64,000 nt of DNA from an uncultured Pelagibacteraceae bacterium (GTDB lineage: Bacteria; Pseudomonadota; Alphaproteobacteria; Pelagibacterales; Pelagibacteraceae), in the NCBI GenBank assembly GCA_902571425.1, contig CACGBZ010000004.1:50099-114098 (forward strand). Direction: 5' to 3'. This document shows positions 47,412 through 57,626 of this stretch, piece after piece. Made by a program: the position numbers and the translations under genes. Under the pieces are notes generated by a model. The model was not told the origin of the DNA and did no database searches. It worked only from the letters and a program-made list of their open reading frames with translations. The first letter of the stretch is position 1. Every line of letters starts with the position of its first letter.

Positions 47412-48155
47412 ATGTATATTCTTGGTGATATTGGTAATACGGAAACAAAATTATGTATTGTTTCTAAAAATAATAAAATTTCAAAAAAAATTACTTTTTT
47501 ATCAAAATCTGTAACCAACAAGCAGCTTAAAAGTTTATTTAAAAAAAATAGAATTCAATTAAATAAAATTGAAAAAATATTATTTTGTAGTGTTGTTCCA
47601 AAAACATTTTCTATAATTAATCAATTTTTATCGAAAAAAGTTAAAATAAAATGCTTTGAAGTTAAAAAATTAAACTTAAAATCACTTATAAAAATCAAAG
47701 TAGATTATAAACAGGTAGGCTCAGATAGAATTACTAATGCTATAAGTTTAATGAACAATAAAAATAATTTTATAATTTTAGACTTTGGTACAGCAACAAC
47801 ATTCGATGTACTAATTAAAAATACTTATTATGGAGGAATTATTGCTCCTGGAGTTAAATTATCTCTTAATACCTTGTCTGATAAAGCAACTTTGATACCA
47901 AAAATAGATTTAAAAAAGATTAATAAAGTCATAGGTAACAATACAATCTCAGCCGTCAGATCAGGCTTTTTTTGGGGTTATGCAGGTTTAATTGACAATA
48001 TTATTAATTTAATTAAGAAAGAGACCGGAAAATCTTTTAAAGTAATTATTACTGGTGGATTTTCAAATTTATTTAAAAACTCAATAAAAACGAAAGCAAG
48101 TCATAACCAAGATATAACAATTAAAGGCTTATTAAAAATTTCAAAATTAATTTAA
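47412..48155 (+). CDS. coaX: Type III pantothenate kinase
   Basis: This 247-residue kinase catalyses the first step of CoA synthesis. The N-terminal phosphate motif is GDIGNTETKLCIV. The second motif NFIILDFGTATTFDV is near residue 118, followed by GGIIAPGVKLSLNTL. These ASKHA motifs set it apart from CoaA. It lies between birA and RNase J, a common alphaproteobacterial arrangement. The product is lysine-rich. Confidence 0.92.
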   Translation: MYILGDIGNTETKLCIVSKNNKISKKITFLSKSVTNKQLKSLFKKNRIQLNKIEKILFCSVVPKTFSIINQFLSKKVKIKCFEVKKLNLKSLIKIKVDYKQVGSDRITNAISLMNNKNNFIILDFGTATTFDVLIKNTYYGGIIAPGVKLSLNTLSDKATLIPKIDLKKINKVIGNNTISAVRSGFFWGYAGLIDNIINLIKKETGKSFKVIITGGFSNLFKNSIKTKASHNQDITIKGLLKISKLI

Positions 48156-48159
48156 CAAT

Positions 48160-49818
48160 ATGAAAGATGAACTATTATTTTGTCCCTTAGGTGGATCAGG
48201 TGAAATAGGCATGAACATGAATTTGTTCGGCTATGGGAAGCCCAGTGATCATAAATGGATTATGGTCGATATAGGGGTGACATTTGCAGATGATACTATT
48301 CCAGGTGTTGATTTAATTTATCCAGATCCTGGGTTTATAGTTGAAAGAAAAGATAATTTATTAGGAATAGTTTTAACACATGCTCACGAGGATCACATTG
48401 GTGCAATTGCTCATTTATGGCCAAAATTACAATGTAAAATTTTTGCAACGCCTTTCACAGCTGTATTAATTAGAGAAAAATTTAGAGAAAAACAAATCGA
48501 TATAACTAATGATTTACAGATTGTTGAATTAAATGGAAAAGTTTCTTTAGACCCATTTGAAATTGAATACATTACTTTAACGCATTCTATATTAGAACCA
48601 AACGGACTTAGAATAAAAACTCCTGCAGGAGTTATTTTGCATACTGGTGATTGGAAGGTAGATCCAAATCCTTTGATTGGAGACAACATAAACGAAAAAA
48701 GGTTAAAAGAAATTGGTGATGAAGGTGTACTAGCAATGATTTGTGACTCAACTAATGTTTTTAGCTCCGGTAGATCAGGTTCAGAATTAGATGTAAGAAA
48801 AAATATGTTAAACGTTATGTCTCGATTGAAAAAAAGAATTATCATAACGTCATTTGCTTCCAACGTAGCTAGAATGGAGACAGCTTTTTATTGTGCGGAA
48901 CAAACAGGAAGACAAATCTCTTTAGTTGGTAGATCAATGCATCGTATTTATAAAGCTGCACGTCAATGTGGATATTTAAAAAATACAATTGAGCCAATTG
49001 ATCCAAGAGAAGCTAAAAATTTTTCAAGAGAAAAAATTGTGTATTTATGTACCGGAAGTCAAGGCGAATCAATGGGTGCAATGATGAGAATTTCTAGTTA
49101 TGTTCATCCAGATGTTTTTATTGAAAAAGGCGATGCTGTCATTTTTTCTTCAAAAATCATACCTGGTAATGAAAAAAAACTTTATAAACTTCACAACCAA
49201 CTTGTTAAGGATGGAATAGAAGTAATATCTGAAGAAACCGAGTTTGTTCATGTTTCTGGGCATCCAAATAGAGAAGACCTTAAAGAGATGTATCAATGGG
49301 TAAAACCTAGATGCGTAATACCTGTGCACGGTGAACATAGACATATGATCGAACACATTAATTTTGCAAAAGAAATGCAAGTGCCACATCCAGTTCAGGT
49401 AGAAAATGGTGATATCGTTAAGTTATATCCAGGTGAAAAACCTGAAGTATATGACAAGGCGCCAAGTGGTAGACTCTACTTAGATGGCAGTGTTAGTGTT
49501 GATCCAGATTCACAATCGATAAAAGATAGAAAAAATTTAAGTGCAAATGGATATTTAGAGGTAACTATTATGATAACACCAAAGGGTAACATACATAATG
49601 ATCCAGTGCTTTCTTTTAGAGGCTTGCCAATCGAAGATAAAGATGAGTTTACTTATGGGTTAGTTGAAGAAATAGAAATAATATCAAGAACTTTTAAAGT
49701 TGGAAGTAAACAACAAGAACACAATCTTATTGATGCATTAAAAATTGCTTGCAGAAAATTTTCTAAAGAAAGAACAGGAAAAAAACCTTTTACCAATATC
49801 AATTTAGTAAGAATTTAA
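48160..49818 (+). CDS. rnj: Ribonuclease J
   Basis: This 552-residue metallo-beta-lactamase-fold ribonuclease has the zinc motif HAHEDH at residues 74-79 and a beta-CASP domain. HTGDWKVDPNPL and a late HVSGHPNRED motif are typical. It degrades and processes RNA by 5'-to-3' exonuclease and endonuclease action. Its stop overlaps the following DUF1467 start by one base. Confidence 0.94.
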   Translation: MKDELLFCPLGGSGEIGMNMNLFGYGKPSDHKWIMVDIGVTFADDTIPGVDLIYPDPGFIVERKDNLLGIVLTHAHEDHIGAIAHLWPKLQCKIFATPFTAVLIREKFREKQIDITNDLQIVELNGKVSLDPFEIEYITLTHSILEPNGLRIKTPAGVILHTGDWKVDPNPLIGDNINEKRLKEIGDEGVLAMICDSTNVFSSGRSGSELDVRKNMLNVMSRLKKRIIITSFASNVARMETAFYCAEQTGRQISLVGRSMHRIYKAARQCGYLKNTIEPIDPREAKNFSREKIVYLCTGSQGESMGAMMRISSYVHPDVFIEKGDAVIFSSKIIPGNEKKLYKLHNQLVKDGIEVISEETEFVHVSGHPNREDLKEMYQWVKPRCVIPVHGEHRHMIEHINFAKEMQVPHPVQVENGDIVKLYPGEKPEVYDKAPSGRLYLDGSVSVDPDSQSIKDRKNLSANGYLEVTIMITPKGNIHNDPVLSFRGLPIEDKDEFTYGLVEEIEIISRTFKVGSKQQEHNLIDALKIACRKFSKERTGKKPFTNINLVRI

Positions 49819-50063
49819 TGAGCGCAACAGGCTTAGCTATTATCTATATAATTATATGGTGGATAGTTTTTTTTGCTATTTTACCTATTGATGTGAATCG
49901 AACAAAGACTGTAAAAATTGATGGTGAGGATCCCGGCTCACCTGAAAATCCAAAAATGCTGAAAAAATTCCTTTATTGCACTGGAATTACTACTGTCATT
50001 TTCATAATAATTTACTTATTAATTAAATTTGAATATTTAAATTTAAGAAATATGATTAATTGA
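49818..50063 (+). CDS. DUF1467-family membrane protein
   Basis: This 81-residue protein has two membrane helices: an N-terminal IIWWIVFFAILPI and a second TTVIFIIIYLLI. The intervening loop VNRTKTVKIDGEDPGSPENPKML matches the DUF1467 consensus. It sits in the conserved alphaproteobacterial order RNase J-DUF1467-proS. Function unknown. Confidence 0.9.
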   Translation: MSATGLAIIYIIIWWIVFFAILPIDVNRTKTVKIDGEDPGSPENPKMLKKFLYCTGITTVIFIIIYLLIKFEYLNLRNMIN

Positions 50064-50064
50064 G

Positions 50065-51399
50065 ATGCTTATATCAAATTCATTTATACCAATATTAAAA
50101 AATAATCCTTCAGAAGCAAAAATTAAATCTCATCAATTGATGTTAAGAGTAGGCATGATTAAGCAAGCCTCAGCAGGAATTTATTCATGGTTACCTTTAG
50201 GTTTTAAAGTAATGAAAAAAATAGAAGACATTGTCAGACAAGAACAAAACAAAATTGGAGCTCAAGAAATATTAATGCCAACAATTCAATCCAGCGAAAT
50301 TTGGAAAGAAAGTGGTCGTTATGATGATTATGGTGAAGAGATGTTAAGAATAACCGACCGTCAAAATAGAAAAATGTTATATGGACCAACCAATGAAGAG
50401 CAAGTTACTGAAATTTTTAGATCTTCAATAAAATCTTATAAATCACTCCCACAACTTATGTATCATATACAATGGAAGTTCAGAGATGAAATTAGACCTA
50501 GATTTGGAATTATGCGTGGTAGAGAGTTTTATATGAAAGATGCTTATTCATTTGATGTATCAGATGAAGAAGCTTTTTATTCTTATAATAAATTCTTTCT
50601 TTCATATTTGAGAACTTTTAAAAGATTATCTTTGACAGCAATACCCATGGCTGCTGATACAGGACCTATAGGTGGAAATTTATCTCATGAATTTATTATT
50701 CTTGCTGATACTGGAGAAAGTAAAATTTTCACAGATAAAAGAATATTCGATCTTGATAGTGATGATACTGAACTAGAAAAAACATCATTAGAGAGTATGA
50801 GGAAAAAATATGAACAATTCTATGCTGTAACTGATGAAAAGTTTAATAAAGAAGATTTTGAAAAAATTGTTTCTAAGGAAAATCAATTGATTACAAAAGG
50901 TATCGAGGTAGGTCATATATTTTATTTTAGTGACAAGTATTCAAAACCAATGGGTGCATCAGTTGATTTACCAGGGGGGAAGAAGGATTTTGTTAAAATG
51001 GGCTCTTATGGAATTGGAGTGTCAAGGTTAGTAGGGGCTATAATTGAAGCAAAATATGATGACAAAAATGAAATCATGAAATGGCCATTGTCTGTTGCTC
51101 CTTATGACATTGCTTTAATACCTATGATAAATAAAAATGACACCTCAGCTTTAGATAAAGCAAATAATATCAATATAGAATTAATCAAAAATAATATTGA
51201 TGCAATCATTGATGATACAGATGAAAATTTTTCATCTAAAATTAAAAAAATGAATTTAATTGGAGCCCCGTATCAAATTATTATTGGTAAGAAAAGCGAG
51301 GGTGATTTATTAGAGTTTAAGGAAACAGGTGGAGAAACTCAAAATTTACCACTAGGTAAAATTATAGAAATTATAACTAAACGAAAAAATTCAATTTGA
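50065..51399 (+). CDS. proS: Prolyl-tRNA synthetase (short alphaproteobacterial form)
   Basis: This 444-residue class II synthetase has motif 2 (FRDEIRPRFGIMRGREFYMKDAYSF) near residue 140 and motif 3 (MGSYGIGVSRLVGAI) near residue 315. The C-terminal anticodon-binding domain follows. It is much shorter than the ~570-residue E. coli enzyme and lacks the full INS editing domain, as is normal for this lineage. Mischarged Ala-tRNA-Pro would then need a separate editing factor. Confidence 0.96.
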   Translation: MLISNSFIPILKNNPSEAKIKSHQLMLRVGMIKQASAGIYSWLPLGFKVMKKIEDIVRQEQNKIGAQEILMPTIQSSEIWKESGRYDDYGEEMLRITDRQNRKMLYGPTNEEQVTEIFRSSIKSYKSLPQLMYHIQWKFRDEIRPRFGIMRGREFYMKDAYSFDVSDEEAFYSYNKFFLSYLRTFKRLSLTAIPMAADTGPIGGNLSHEFIILADTGESKIFTDKRIFDLDSDDTELEKTSLESMRKKYEQFYAVTDEKFNKEDFEKIVSKENQLITKGIEVGHIFYFSDKYSKPMGASVDLPGGKKDFVKMGSYGIGVSRLVGAIIEAKYDDKNEIMKWPLSVAPYDIALIPMINKNDTSALDKANNINIELIKNNIDAIIDDTDENFSSKIKKMNLIGAPYQIIIGKKSEGDLLEFKETGGETQNLPLGKIIEIITKRKNSI

Positions 51400-52607
51400 T
51401 TTCTACTTTAGAAAAAGAAATTACTTTTAGATTTTTAAAAACCAGAAAAAAAGATGGTTTTTTGAATGTTATATCAATTTTTTCTTTTATTGGCATAAGT
51501 CTCGGTGTTGCAGTTCTTATAATCGTAATGTCAGTCATGAATGGATTTAGAACTGAATTAATTGAAAAGATAGTTGGCTTTAATGCTCATGCGGTTGTCA
51601 AACCCTACGATAAACCGTTAGCTTCATTATCAGATAAAGATTTTGCTAAAGGTGTTTTATCAAATGATGGAGAAGCAGTTATTTTTCACAAGAATGGCAC
51701 TAAAGGAGTTTTGCTAAAAGGTTATTTGGAAAAAGATTTTAATGATTTGGAAATTTCAAATAATGATAGTTTTTTTGGTTCAAAAAATTTAAATGAAAAT
51801 ACCATTTCTATTGGTCGAGATTTAAGTAATATATTAGGATTAGATATTGGAGATGAGGTTTCAATTACTTCACCCTCAGGAGTTCAAACGTTAATTGGGT
51901 CTTTACCAAAGCAAAAATTATTTCTTATAACTTCAATATTTGAAAGCGGATTATCTGAATATGACGAAAATATTGCTTATATAAATTTAAACACTTTAGA
52001 AGATTTTTTTGACAAAAATAAAAATGATAGATTTACCGAGTATTATTTTAAAGATCCAAAAAATATAGAAAATTATAAAGCAAAACTGATGAAACTATAC
52101 CCTGATGCATTTGTATATACATGGGCTGATATGAATAGTTCATTATTTTCAGCACTGAAAGTTGAGAGAAATGTGATGTTTATTATTTTATCTTTAATTA
52201 TTATTGTTGCTGCTTTTAATATAATTTCAGGTTTAACAATTTTAGTTAAAAATAAAACTCGAGATATTGCAATTTTAAAATCTATTGGAGTTTTAAATAA
52301 GTCTATAATTAAAATTTTTTTTCTTGTTGGTGTTACAATTGGAACTTCAGCAACAATTTTTGGAATATTTTTAGGTGTAACATTCTCAATTTATGTTGAA
52401 AACATTAGACAATTTTTAAGCTCTACTTTTAATATTAGTTTATTTCCAGAGGAAATATATTTTTTAAGCAAGATGCCCTCAGAAATAAATATTTATTCTA
52501 TAGTAATTATAACAATCTGTTCGATATTAATAACAATAGTAGTTTCTATATTTCCTGCGCTCAAAGCTTCAAATATGGATCCTATAAAATCACTGAAGTA
52601 TGAATAA
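51396..52607 (+). CDS. lolC: Lipoprotein-releasing ABC transporter permease (LolC/E family)
   Basis: This 403-residue membrane subunit has an N-terminal helix near residues 20-45 (SFIGISLGVAVLIIVMSVMNGFR), a large periplasmic domain, and three C-terminal helices. The last segment ends FPALKASNMDPIKSLKYE, typical of MacB/FtsX-like permeases. The start is TTG at 51396, overlapping the proS stop. A single permease gene suggests a LolF-like homodimer working with the following ATPase to release lipoproteins. Confidence 0.92.
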   Translation: MISTLEKEITFRFLKTRKKDGFLNVISIFSFIGISLGVAVLIIVMSVMNGFRTELIEKIVGFNAHAVVKPYDKPLASLSDKDFAKGVLSNDGEAVIFHKNGTKGVLLKGYLEKDFNDLEISNNDSFFGSKNLNENTISIGRDLSNILGLDIGDEVSITSPSGVQTLIGSLPKQKLFLITSIFESGLSEYDENIAYINLNTLEDFFDKNKNDRFTEYYFKDPKNIENYKAKLMKLYPDAFVYTWADMNSSLFSALKVERNVMFIILSLIIIVAAFNIISGLTILVKNKTRDIAILKSIGVLNKSIIKIFFLVGVTIGTSATIFGIFLGVTFSIYVENIRQFLSSTFNISLFPEEIYFLSKMPSEINIYSIVIITICSILITIVVSIFPALKASNMDPIKSLKYE

Positions 52608-53277
52608 TTTTTTAGAATTAAATAATATAAGGAAAAGTTTTACTACAGAAAAAAAAATTAATGTATTAAGAGGTCTATCTAGAAAATTTAGGCTAGGTAA
52701 AACTTACGCAATAATGGGACCTTCTGGTTCTGGAAAATCAACTTTACTTAATTTAATTTCTTTAATTGATAAACCAACATCTGGCACAATTAAGCTTGAT
52801 AATCTTGAGATTAATTTTAATCAAAATGAAAAAAATGATTTAATTAGAGCTAAAAAACTAGGCATCGTTTACCAAGAAAATAATCTTCTTGCTGATTTTA
52901 CAGCACTGGAAAATGTTTATTTTGCCTCTTTATCTCTTAATAATGATAAAAAATTAGCATTATCTAAAGCTGTAAGATTATTAAAAAAAGTTGGACTTTC
53001 AAATAGATTAAATCATTTCCCCTCTCAACTTTCTGGAGGTGAATGTCAAAGAGTTGCAATAGCAAGAGCGATTATTAATGATCCTCAAATTATTTTAGCT
53101 GATGAGCCAACTGGTAGTTTAGACATGAATACAGCTAAAGATATTTTTAAACTTTTAAACAAACAAAAAAGATCAGACAGAATAATTATATTTGCAACTC
53201 ATAATAGATTTTTTGCAAAAAAAGCAGATTATCTATTGGAGATGAGAGATGGTAGTATAAAATCATCTAATGTCTGA
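52600..53277 (+). CDS. lolD: Lipoprotein-releasing ABC transporter ATP-binding protein
   Basis: This 225-residue ATPase has Walker A GPSGSGKST near residue 40, the signature LSGGECQRVAIARA near residue 145, and Walker B IILADEPTGSLD following. It overlaps the permease gene by 8 bases and dnaE by 8 bases. LolD couples ATP hydrolysis to lipoprotein extraction from the inner membrane. Confidence 0.94.
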   Translation: MNNFLELNNIRKSFTTEKKINVLRGLSRKFRLGKTYAIMGPSGSGKSTLLNLISLIDKPTSGTIKLDNLEINFNQNEKNDLIRAKKLGIVYQENNLLADFTALENVYFASLSLNNDKKLALSKAVRLLKKVGLSNRLNHFPSQLSGGECQRVAIARAIINDPQIILADEPTGSLDMNTAKDIFKLLNKQKRSDRIIIFATHNRFFAKKADYLLEMRDGSIKSSNV

Positions 53278-56200
53278 GTCTGTCTTACAAAATTTTAATC
53301 ATTTAAAAATACATACACAATATTCAATTTGCGAAGGAGCTGCTAGAATTGATGATTTGCAAGAATATTCTAAGAAAAATAAAATAAAATCCTTAGGTTT
53401 ATGTGACACCTCAAATTTATGTGGTGCACTAGAATTTGCTGAAAAGATCTCAAAGTCTGGTACTCAGCCAATAATTGGAACTCAAATTAATTTTAAAACT
53501 GGAGAAACAACAGGTTTACTTCCATTGTTTGCTCTAAATGAAGTTGGATATAAAAGTATAATAGAACTTTCATCTTTATCGTATTTGGAAAACGATGAAT
53601 TGTCAGATCCACATGTAGATTTTGAATTATTATTAAGCCATTCCAAAGGTGTTGCTGTATTTTCAGGAACTGTTTTTGGTTTATTTGGTAAATTATTTGA
53701 TAAAGGAAAGTTTAGTGAAATTGATGAGCTTTATAATAAAATTAAAAATGCTTTTGATGACAGATTTTACATAGAGATTCAAAGACATAATGACCAAAAT
53801 GAAATTGGATTTGAAAAATTTAATTTAAAAAAATCCTTAGATTTGGAAATACCTATTATTGCAACTAATGAAGTTTTTTATTTAGATAAAGAAATGCACG
53901 AAGCTCATGATGCTTTAATTTGTATTGGTAACAAGACATACGTAAATGAAAAAAACAGATTAAGATTTACTGACCAACATTATTTAAAAACTAACTCAGA
54001 GATGTCTGAATTATTTGCTGACTTACCTGAAGCTTTAGAAAATAATTATAATTTTCCATTAAGATGTAGTTATAGACCGTTATTTTCTAACCCAATATTG
54101 CCCAATATTAGCAGTGACAAAGATGGAAATGCGGATGAAATTTTAAAAAAAGATTCCATTGAAGGATTAAAAGTCAAATTCAATAAGATTTTTAATTTAA
54201 GTAATGAAAATTTAGAAAGTAACAATTCTTACAAAGAGTATAAGAACAGGCTTAATCATGAACTTTCTATTATTATAGAAATGAAATATTCTAGTTATTT
54301 TCTTATAGTTGCTGACTATATTAAATGGGCCAAAAATAATGATATCCCGGTAGGTCCTGGAAGAGGCTCAGGCGCTGGTTCATTAGTGGCTTGGTGTTTA
54401 TCAATTACAGATGTAGATCCAATAAAATTTAACCTCATTTTTGAAAGATTTTTAAATCCAGATAGAATTTCAATGCCTGATTTTGATATAGATTTTTGTG
54501 AGGATAAAAGAGATCAAGTTTTTGAGTATCTAACTACAAAATATAAAGACAGTGTAGCTCACATTATAACATTTGGTAAATTAAAAGCACGAATGGTAAT
54601 TAGAGATGTTGGAAGAGTTTTGGGATTAGCATATGGATTTGTTGACAGCATATCTAAGATGATACCTTTTGATCCTTCTAGACCGCAAAATTTAACACAG
54701 TGCATTGCTGGTGAGCCAAGATTACAAAAACTCATAAATGATGATCCAAGAGTAAAGAAACTTACTGATCTCTCTTTAAAATTAGAAGGTCTAAATAGAA
54801 ATGTTGCTACACATGCCGCTGGAGTAGTAATAGCAGATAAAAAACTTACCGAAGTTGTTCCTTTATACAAAGATGTTTCTGCAGATTTATTATTACCATC
54901 TACTCAATTCGATATGTACTCAGCAGAAAATGCAGGTTTAGTAAAATTTGATTTTTTGGGCTTAAAAACACTTACCGTGATTAACAACACACAAAAACTT
55001 GTAAGAAAAAAAATTAAAGATTTTGATATAGAAAAAATAAATTACGAAGATCAAAAAGTTTTCGATTTAATGTCAACTGGTAAAACAGTTGGCTTATTCC
55101 AAATTGAAAGTGCTGGTATGAGAGAAGCCTTAATTCAAATGAAGCCAAATCATATTGAAGATATTATTGCCTTAGTTGCTCTATATAGACCGGGACCAAT
55201 GAGCAATATTCCAACATATAATGATTGTAAACATGGGAAACAAAAACCAGATTATTTACACCCTCTTCTAGAAGATATTTTAAAACCAACTTATGGTGTA
55301 ATTATTTATCAAGAACAGGTAATGCAGATTGCACAAAAATTATCAGGATTTACAGCAGGACAAGCAGATCTTTTGAGAAGAGCAATGGGTAAAAAGAAAC
55401 GAGCAGAACTTGAAAAACAGAAACAAGGTTTTATTGCTGGAGCTGTTAAAAATGGAATAGCAAAAGATGTAGCTGCTGGAATTTTTTTAAAAATCGAACC
55501 ATTTGCAGAATATGGCTTCAATAAAAGTCACGCTGCAGCATATGCAATTATTTCTTACCAAACTGCGTTTTTAAAAACATATTATCCAAAAGAGTTTATT
55601 GCTGCATCAATGACTATGGATATATCTAATCAAAATAAGTTAAGTGAATTTTACGAAGAATTAAAAAGATTAAATGTTGAAGTTGTTCGTCCTGATATAA
55701 ATGAATGTTTTGAAGATTTTAGAACTATAGATAACAAATTTTATTATGCTTTAGGTGGTATTAAAGCTGTAGGTTTTGAGGCAATATCAAACATAGTTGA
55801 AGAAAGAAATTTAAATGGAAAATTCTTATCTATTCATGATTTTATAAATAGGGTAAATCCAAAAGATATAAACAAACTTCAATTAGAAGGTTTAGTTAAA
55901 GCAGGTGCTTTTGATAAAATAAATACAAATAGACAAGCTTTGTTTGATTCAATTCCAACTTTGATAGCTAAAAGTAAAAATATATTTGATAACAAATCTG
56001 TTAATCAGATTGATTTATTCTCAGATGACGAAAATGACCAAGATGATATTTTGACTAAATCTGAAGATTGGAAATTTGAGGAAAGATTATCAAAAGAATT
56101 TGAAGCAGTAGGTTTCTTTATTTCAGACCATCCGTTAAATCAATTTACAGAAATTTTTAGTGATTATAAAATAATAGATTATTCAAGTTTTATCTCAAAA

Positions 56201-56686
56201 GAGTATTTAAAAGATTCTAATATTGCTGCTACATTGTTAAAAGTTCAAGAGAGAAAAACTGCAAAAGGAAATTCTTATGCTGTTTTAAAATTAACTGATT
56301 TATCAAGTGTGTTTGAACTTTTTATTTTCTCTGACGTTTTAGAATTAAATAGAGAAATTTTGAAAGAAGGTAGTTCTTTTATTTTGACATTATTTAAAAA
56401 TATTTCTAATGATGAAAATCGACTAACAAGAATTAATGTTCAAAAAATAGCCTCACTTAAAGATTTATTTAATAGCCCTATAAACGAAGTCTCATTTGAT
56501 CTTAATTCTGACGAACAAATTGAAAAAATATCTAAAATTTTGCAAGATGTAGGAAATACTGTTGTAAATATTAATTTAGTTAAAGGAGATAATATCCTTC
56601 AATTCAGATTGAAAAATCCACGTAAATTAGATCGTAAATCGTTAAATCTCCTAAGAAATCAAGAAATTAAGGCAATAATTAACTAA
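53270..56686 (+). CDS. dnaE: DNA polymerase III subunit alpha
   Basis: This 1138-residue replicative polymerase has an N-terminal PHP domain (HLKIHTQYSICEG). Catalytic aspartates Asp404 and Asp406 are in PDFDIDF. PRGRGSGAGSLVAW-like GPGRGSGAGSLVAWCL precedes them. A tandem HhH region and an OB-fold near residue 975 follow. The PHP metal ligands look reduced, so proofreading is presumably by a separate DnaQ. The gene ends with 130 bases to rpsB. Confidence 0.97.
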   Translation: MSESVLQNFNHLKIHTQYSICEGAARIDDLQEYSKKNKIKSLGLCDTSNLCGALEFAEKISKSGTQPIIGTQINFKTGETTGLLPLFALNEVGYKSIIELSSLSYLENDELSDPHVDFELLLSHSKGVAVFSGTVFGLFGKLFDKGKFSEIDELYNKIKNAFDDRFYIEIQRHNDQNEIGFEKFNLKKSLDLEIPIIATNEVFYLDKEMHEAHDALICIGNKTYVNEKNRLRFTDQHYLKTNSEMSELFADLPEALENNYNFPLRCSYRPLFSNPILPNISSDKDGNADEILKKDSIEGLKVKFNKIFNLSNENLESNNSYKEYKNRLNHELSIIIEMKYSSYFLIVADYIKWAKNNDIPVGPGRGSGAGSLVAWCLSITDVDPIKFNLIFERFLNPDRISMPDFDIDFCEDKRDQVFEYLTTKYKDSVAHIITFGKLKARMVIRDVGRVLGLAYGFVDSISKMIPFDPSRPQNLTQCIAGEPRLQKLINDDPRVKKLTDLSLKLEGLNRNVATHAAGVVIADKKLTEVVPLYKDVSADLLLPSTQFDMYSAENAGLVKFDFLGLKTLTVINNTQKLVRKKIKDFDIEKINYEDQKVFDLMSTGKTVGLFQIESAGMREALIQMKPNHIEDIIALVALYRPGPMSNIPTYNDCKHGKQKPDYLHPLLEDILKPTYGVIIYQEQVMQIAQKLSGFTAGQADLLRRAMGKKKRAELEKQKQGFIAGAVKNGIAKDVAAGIFLKIEPFAEYGFNKSHAAAYAIISYQTAFLKTYYPKEFIAASMTMDISNQNKLSEFYEELKRLNVEVVRPDINECFEDFRTIDNKFYYALGGIKAVGFEAISNIVEERNLNGKFLSIHDFINRVNPKDINKLQLEGLVKAGAFDKINTNRQALFDSIPTLIAKSKNIFDNKSVNQIDLFSDDENDQDDILTKSEDWKFEERLSKEFEAVGFFISDHPLNQFTEIFSDYKIIDYSSFISKEYLKDSNIAATLLKVQERKTAKGNSYAVLKLTDLSSVFELFIFSDVLELNREILKEGSSFILTLFKNISNDENRLTRINVQKIASLKDLFNSPINEVSFDLNSDEQIEKISKILQDVGNTVVNINLVKGDNILQFRLKNPRKLDRKSLNLLRNQEIKAIIN

Positions 56687-56740
56687 ATAATTACTTGTTA
56701 TATTTAGTAAATATTTGTAAATAATTCTCAAATTAAATTA

Positions 56741-56816
56741 ACACGCACACAGTTTTTGGTTTTATACCTCCGGTCCTTAATTGGAAATTACTGTGGTGGC
56801 TTAACCGGGAATAAAT
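56741..56816 (+). ncRNA. rpsB leader: structured cis-regulatory RNA, probable pseudoknot
   Basis: This stretch before rpsB is clearly GC-richer than the surrounding DNA. cacagt (56748-56753) can pair with actgtg (56790-56795). The loop sequence ccggt (56770-56774) can pair with accgg (56804-56808) beyond that stem, giving an H-type pseudoknot that ends at the Shine-Dalgarno-like ggga. A structured leader upstream of the S2 gene is established knowledge for Pelagibacter. Autoregulation by S2 is the likely role: binding would block ribosome access. Confidence 0.75.
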
Positions 56817-57626
56817 ATGAAAATACCTAACGTTACAATACAACAATTACTAGAAGCAGGCGTTCATCTTGGACATAAAACTTTAAGATGGAATCCAAAA
56901 ATGAAAAAATATATTTTTGGAAAAAGAGACTCAATACACATTATTGATTTAACACAAACAGTAGAGCTAACTAAGCTGGCTTTAGAAAAGGTGTATAATA
57001 CCATAGCGAACAATGGAAAAATTTTATTTGTATCTACAAAAAAACAAGCATCTGAAGCCATAGCTGAAATTGCAAAAGAAACAGATCAATATTTTGTAAA
57101 TTATAGATGGCTAGGAGGTATGCTTACTAATTGGGGAACAATTTCAAATTCAATTAAAAAATTAAAAAAATTGGAAACAGATTTAGTAGCAGAAAATAGA
57201 GGTTTTACAAAAAAAGAACTTTTAAAAATGAGTATTAAAAAAGATAAGCTTCAACGATCATTAGGTGGTATCGCAGAAATGAAAAAAATCCCAGATTTAG
57301 TCTTTGTTATTGATACAAATTATGAATCTCTTGCAATAGCCGAGTCTACAAAACTTGGAATTCCAATTATTGCAATTTTAGATAGTAATTCCAATCCAGA
57401 TAATATCGATTATCCAATTCCAGGTAATGACGATGCAAGAAGAGCTATAGATCTTTACTGTAATTTAATCAAAGAAACAATCAATAGCGCTAAAAATTCT
57501 ACACCAGCTATTGAGACAAAGGAAAACAAAACTAAAGATGATGATAAAACAAAAACTATTCAGGAATTAGATAGAGAAAAGTTAGAAAAAAAATTTTCTA
57601 AAGAAGATAAGGAGATATTAAATTAA
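56817..57626 (+). CDS. rpsB: 30S ribosomal protein S2
   Basis: This 269-residue ribosomal protein begins [33 protein letters not shown], the S2 signature. [15 protein letters not shown] and [11 protein letters not shown] are also present. A charged C-terminal extension of about 30 residues ([20 protein letters not shown]) follows the core. tsf overlaps its stop by one base. Confidence 0.97.
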   Translation: MKIPNVTIQQLLEAGVHLGHKTLRWNPKMKKYIFGKRDSIHIIDLTQTVELTKLALEKVYNTIANNGKILFVSTKKQASEAIAEIAKETDQYFVNYRWLGGMLTNWGTISNSIKKLKKLETDLVAENRGFTKKELLKMSIKKDKLQRSLGGIAEMKKIPDLVFVIDTNYESLAIAESTKLGIPIIAILDSNSNPDNIDYPIPGNDDARRAIDLYCNLIKETINSAKNSTPAIETKENKTKDDDKTKTIQELDREKLEKKFSKEDKEILN

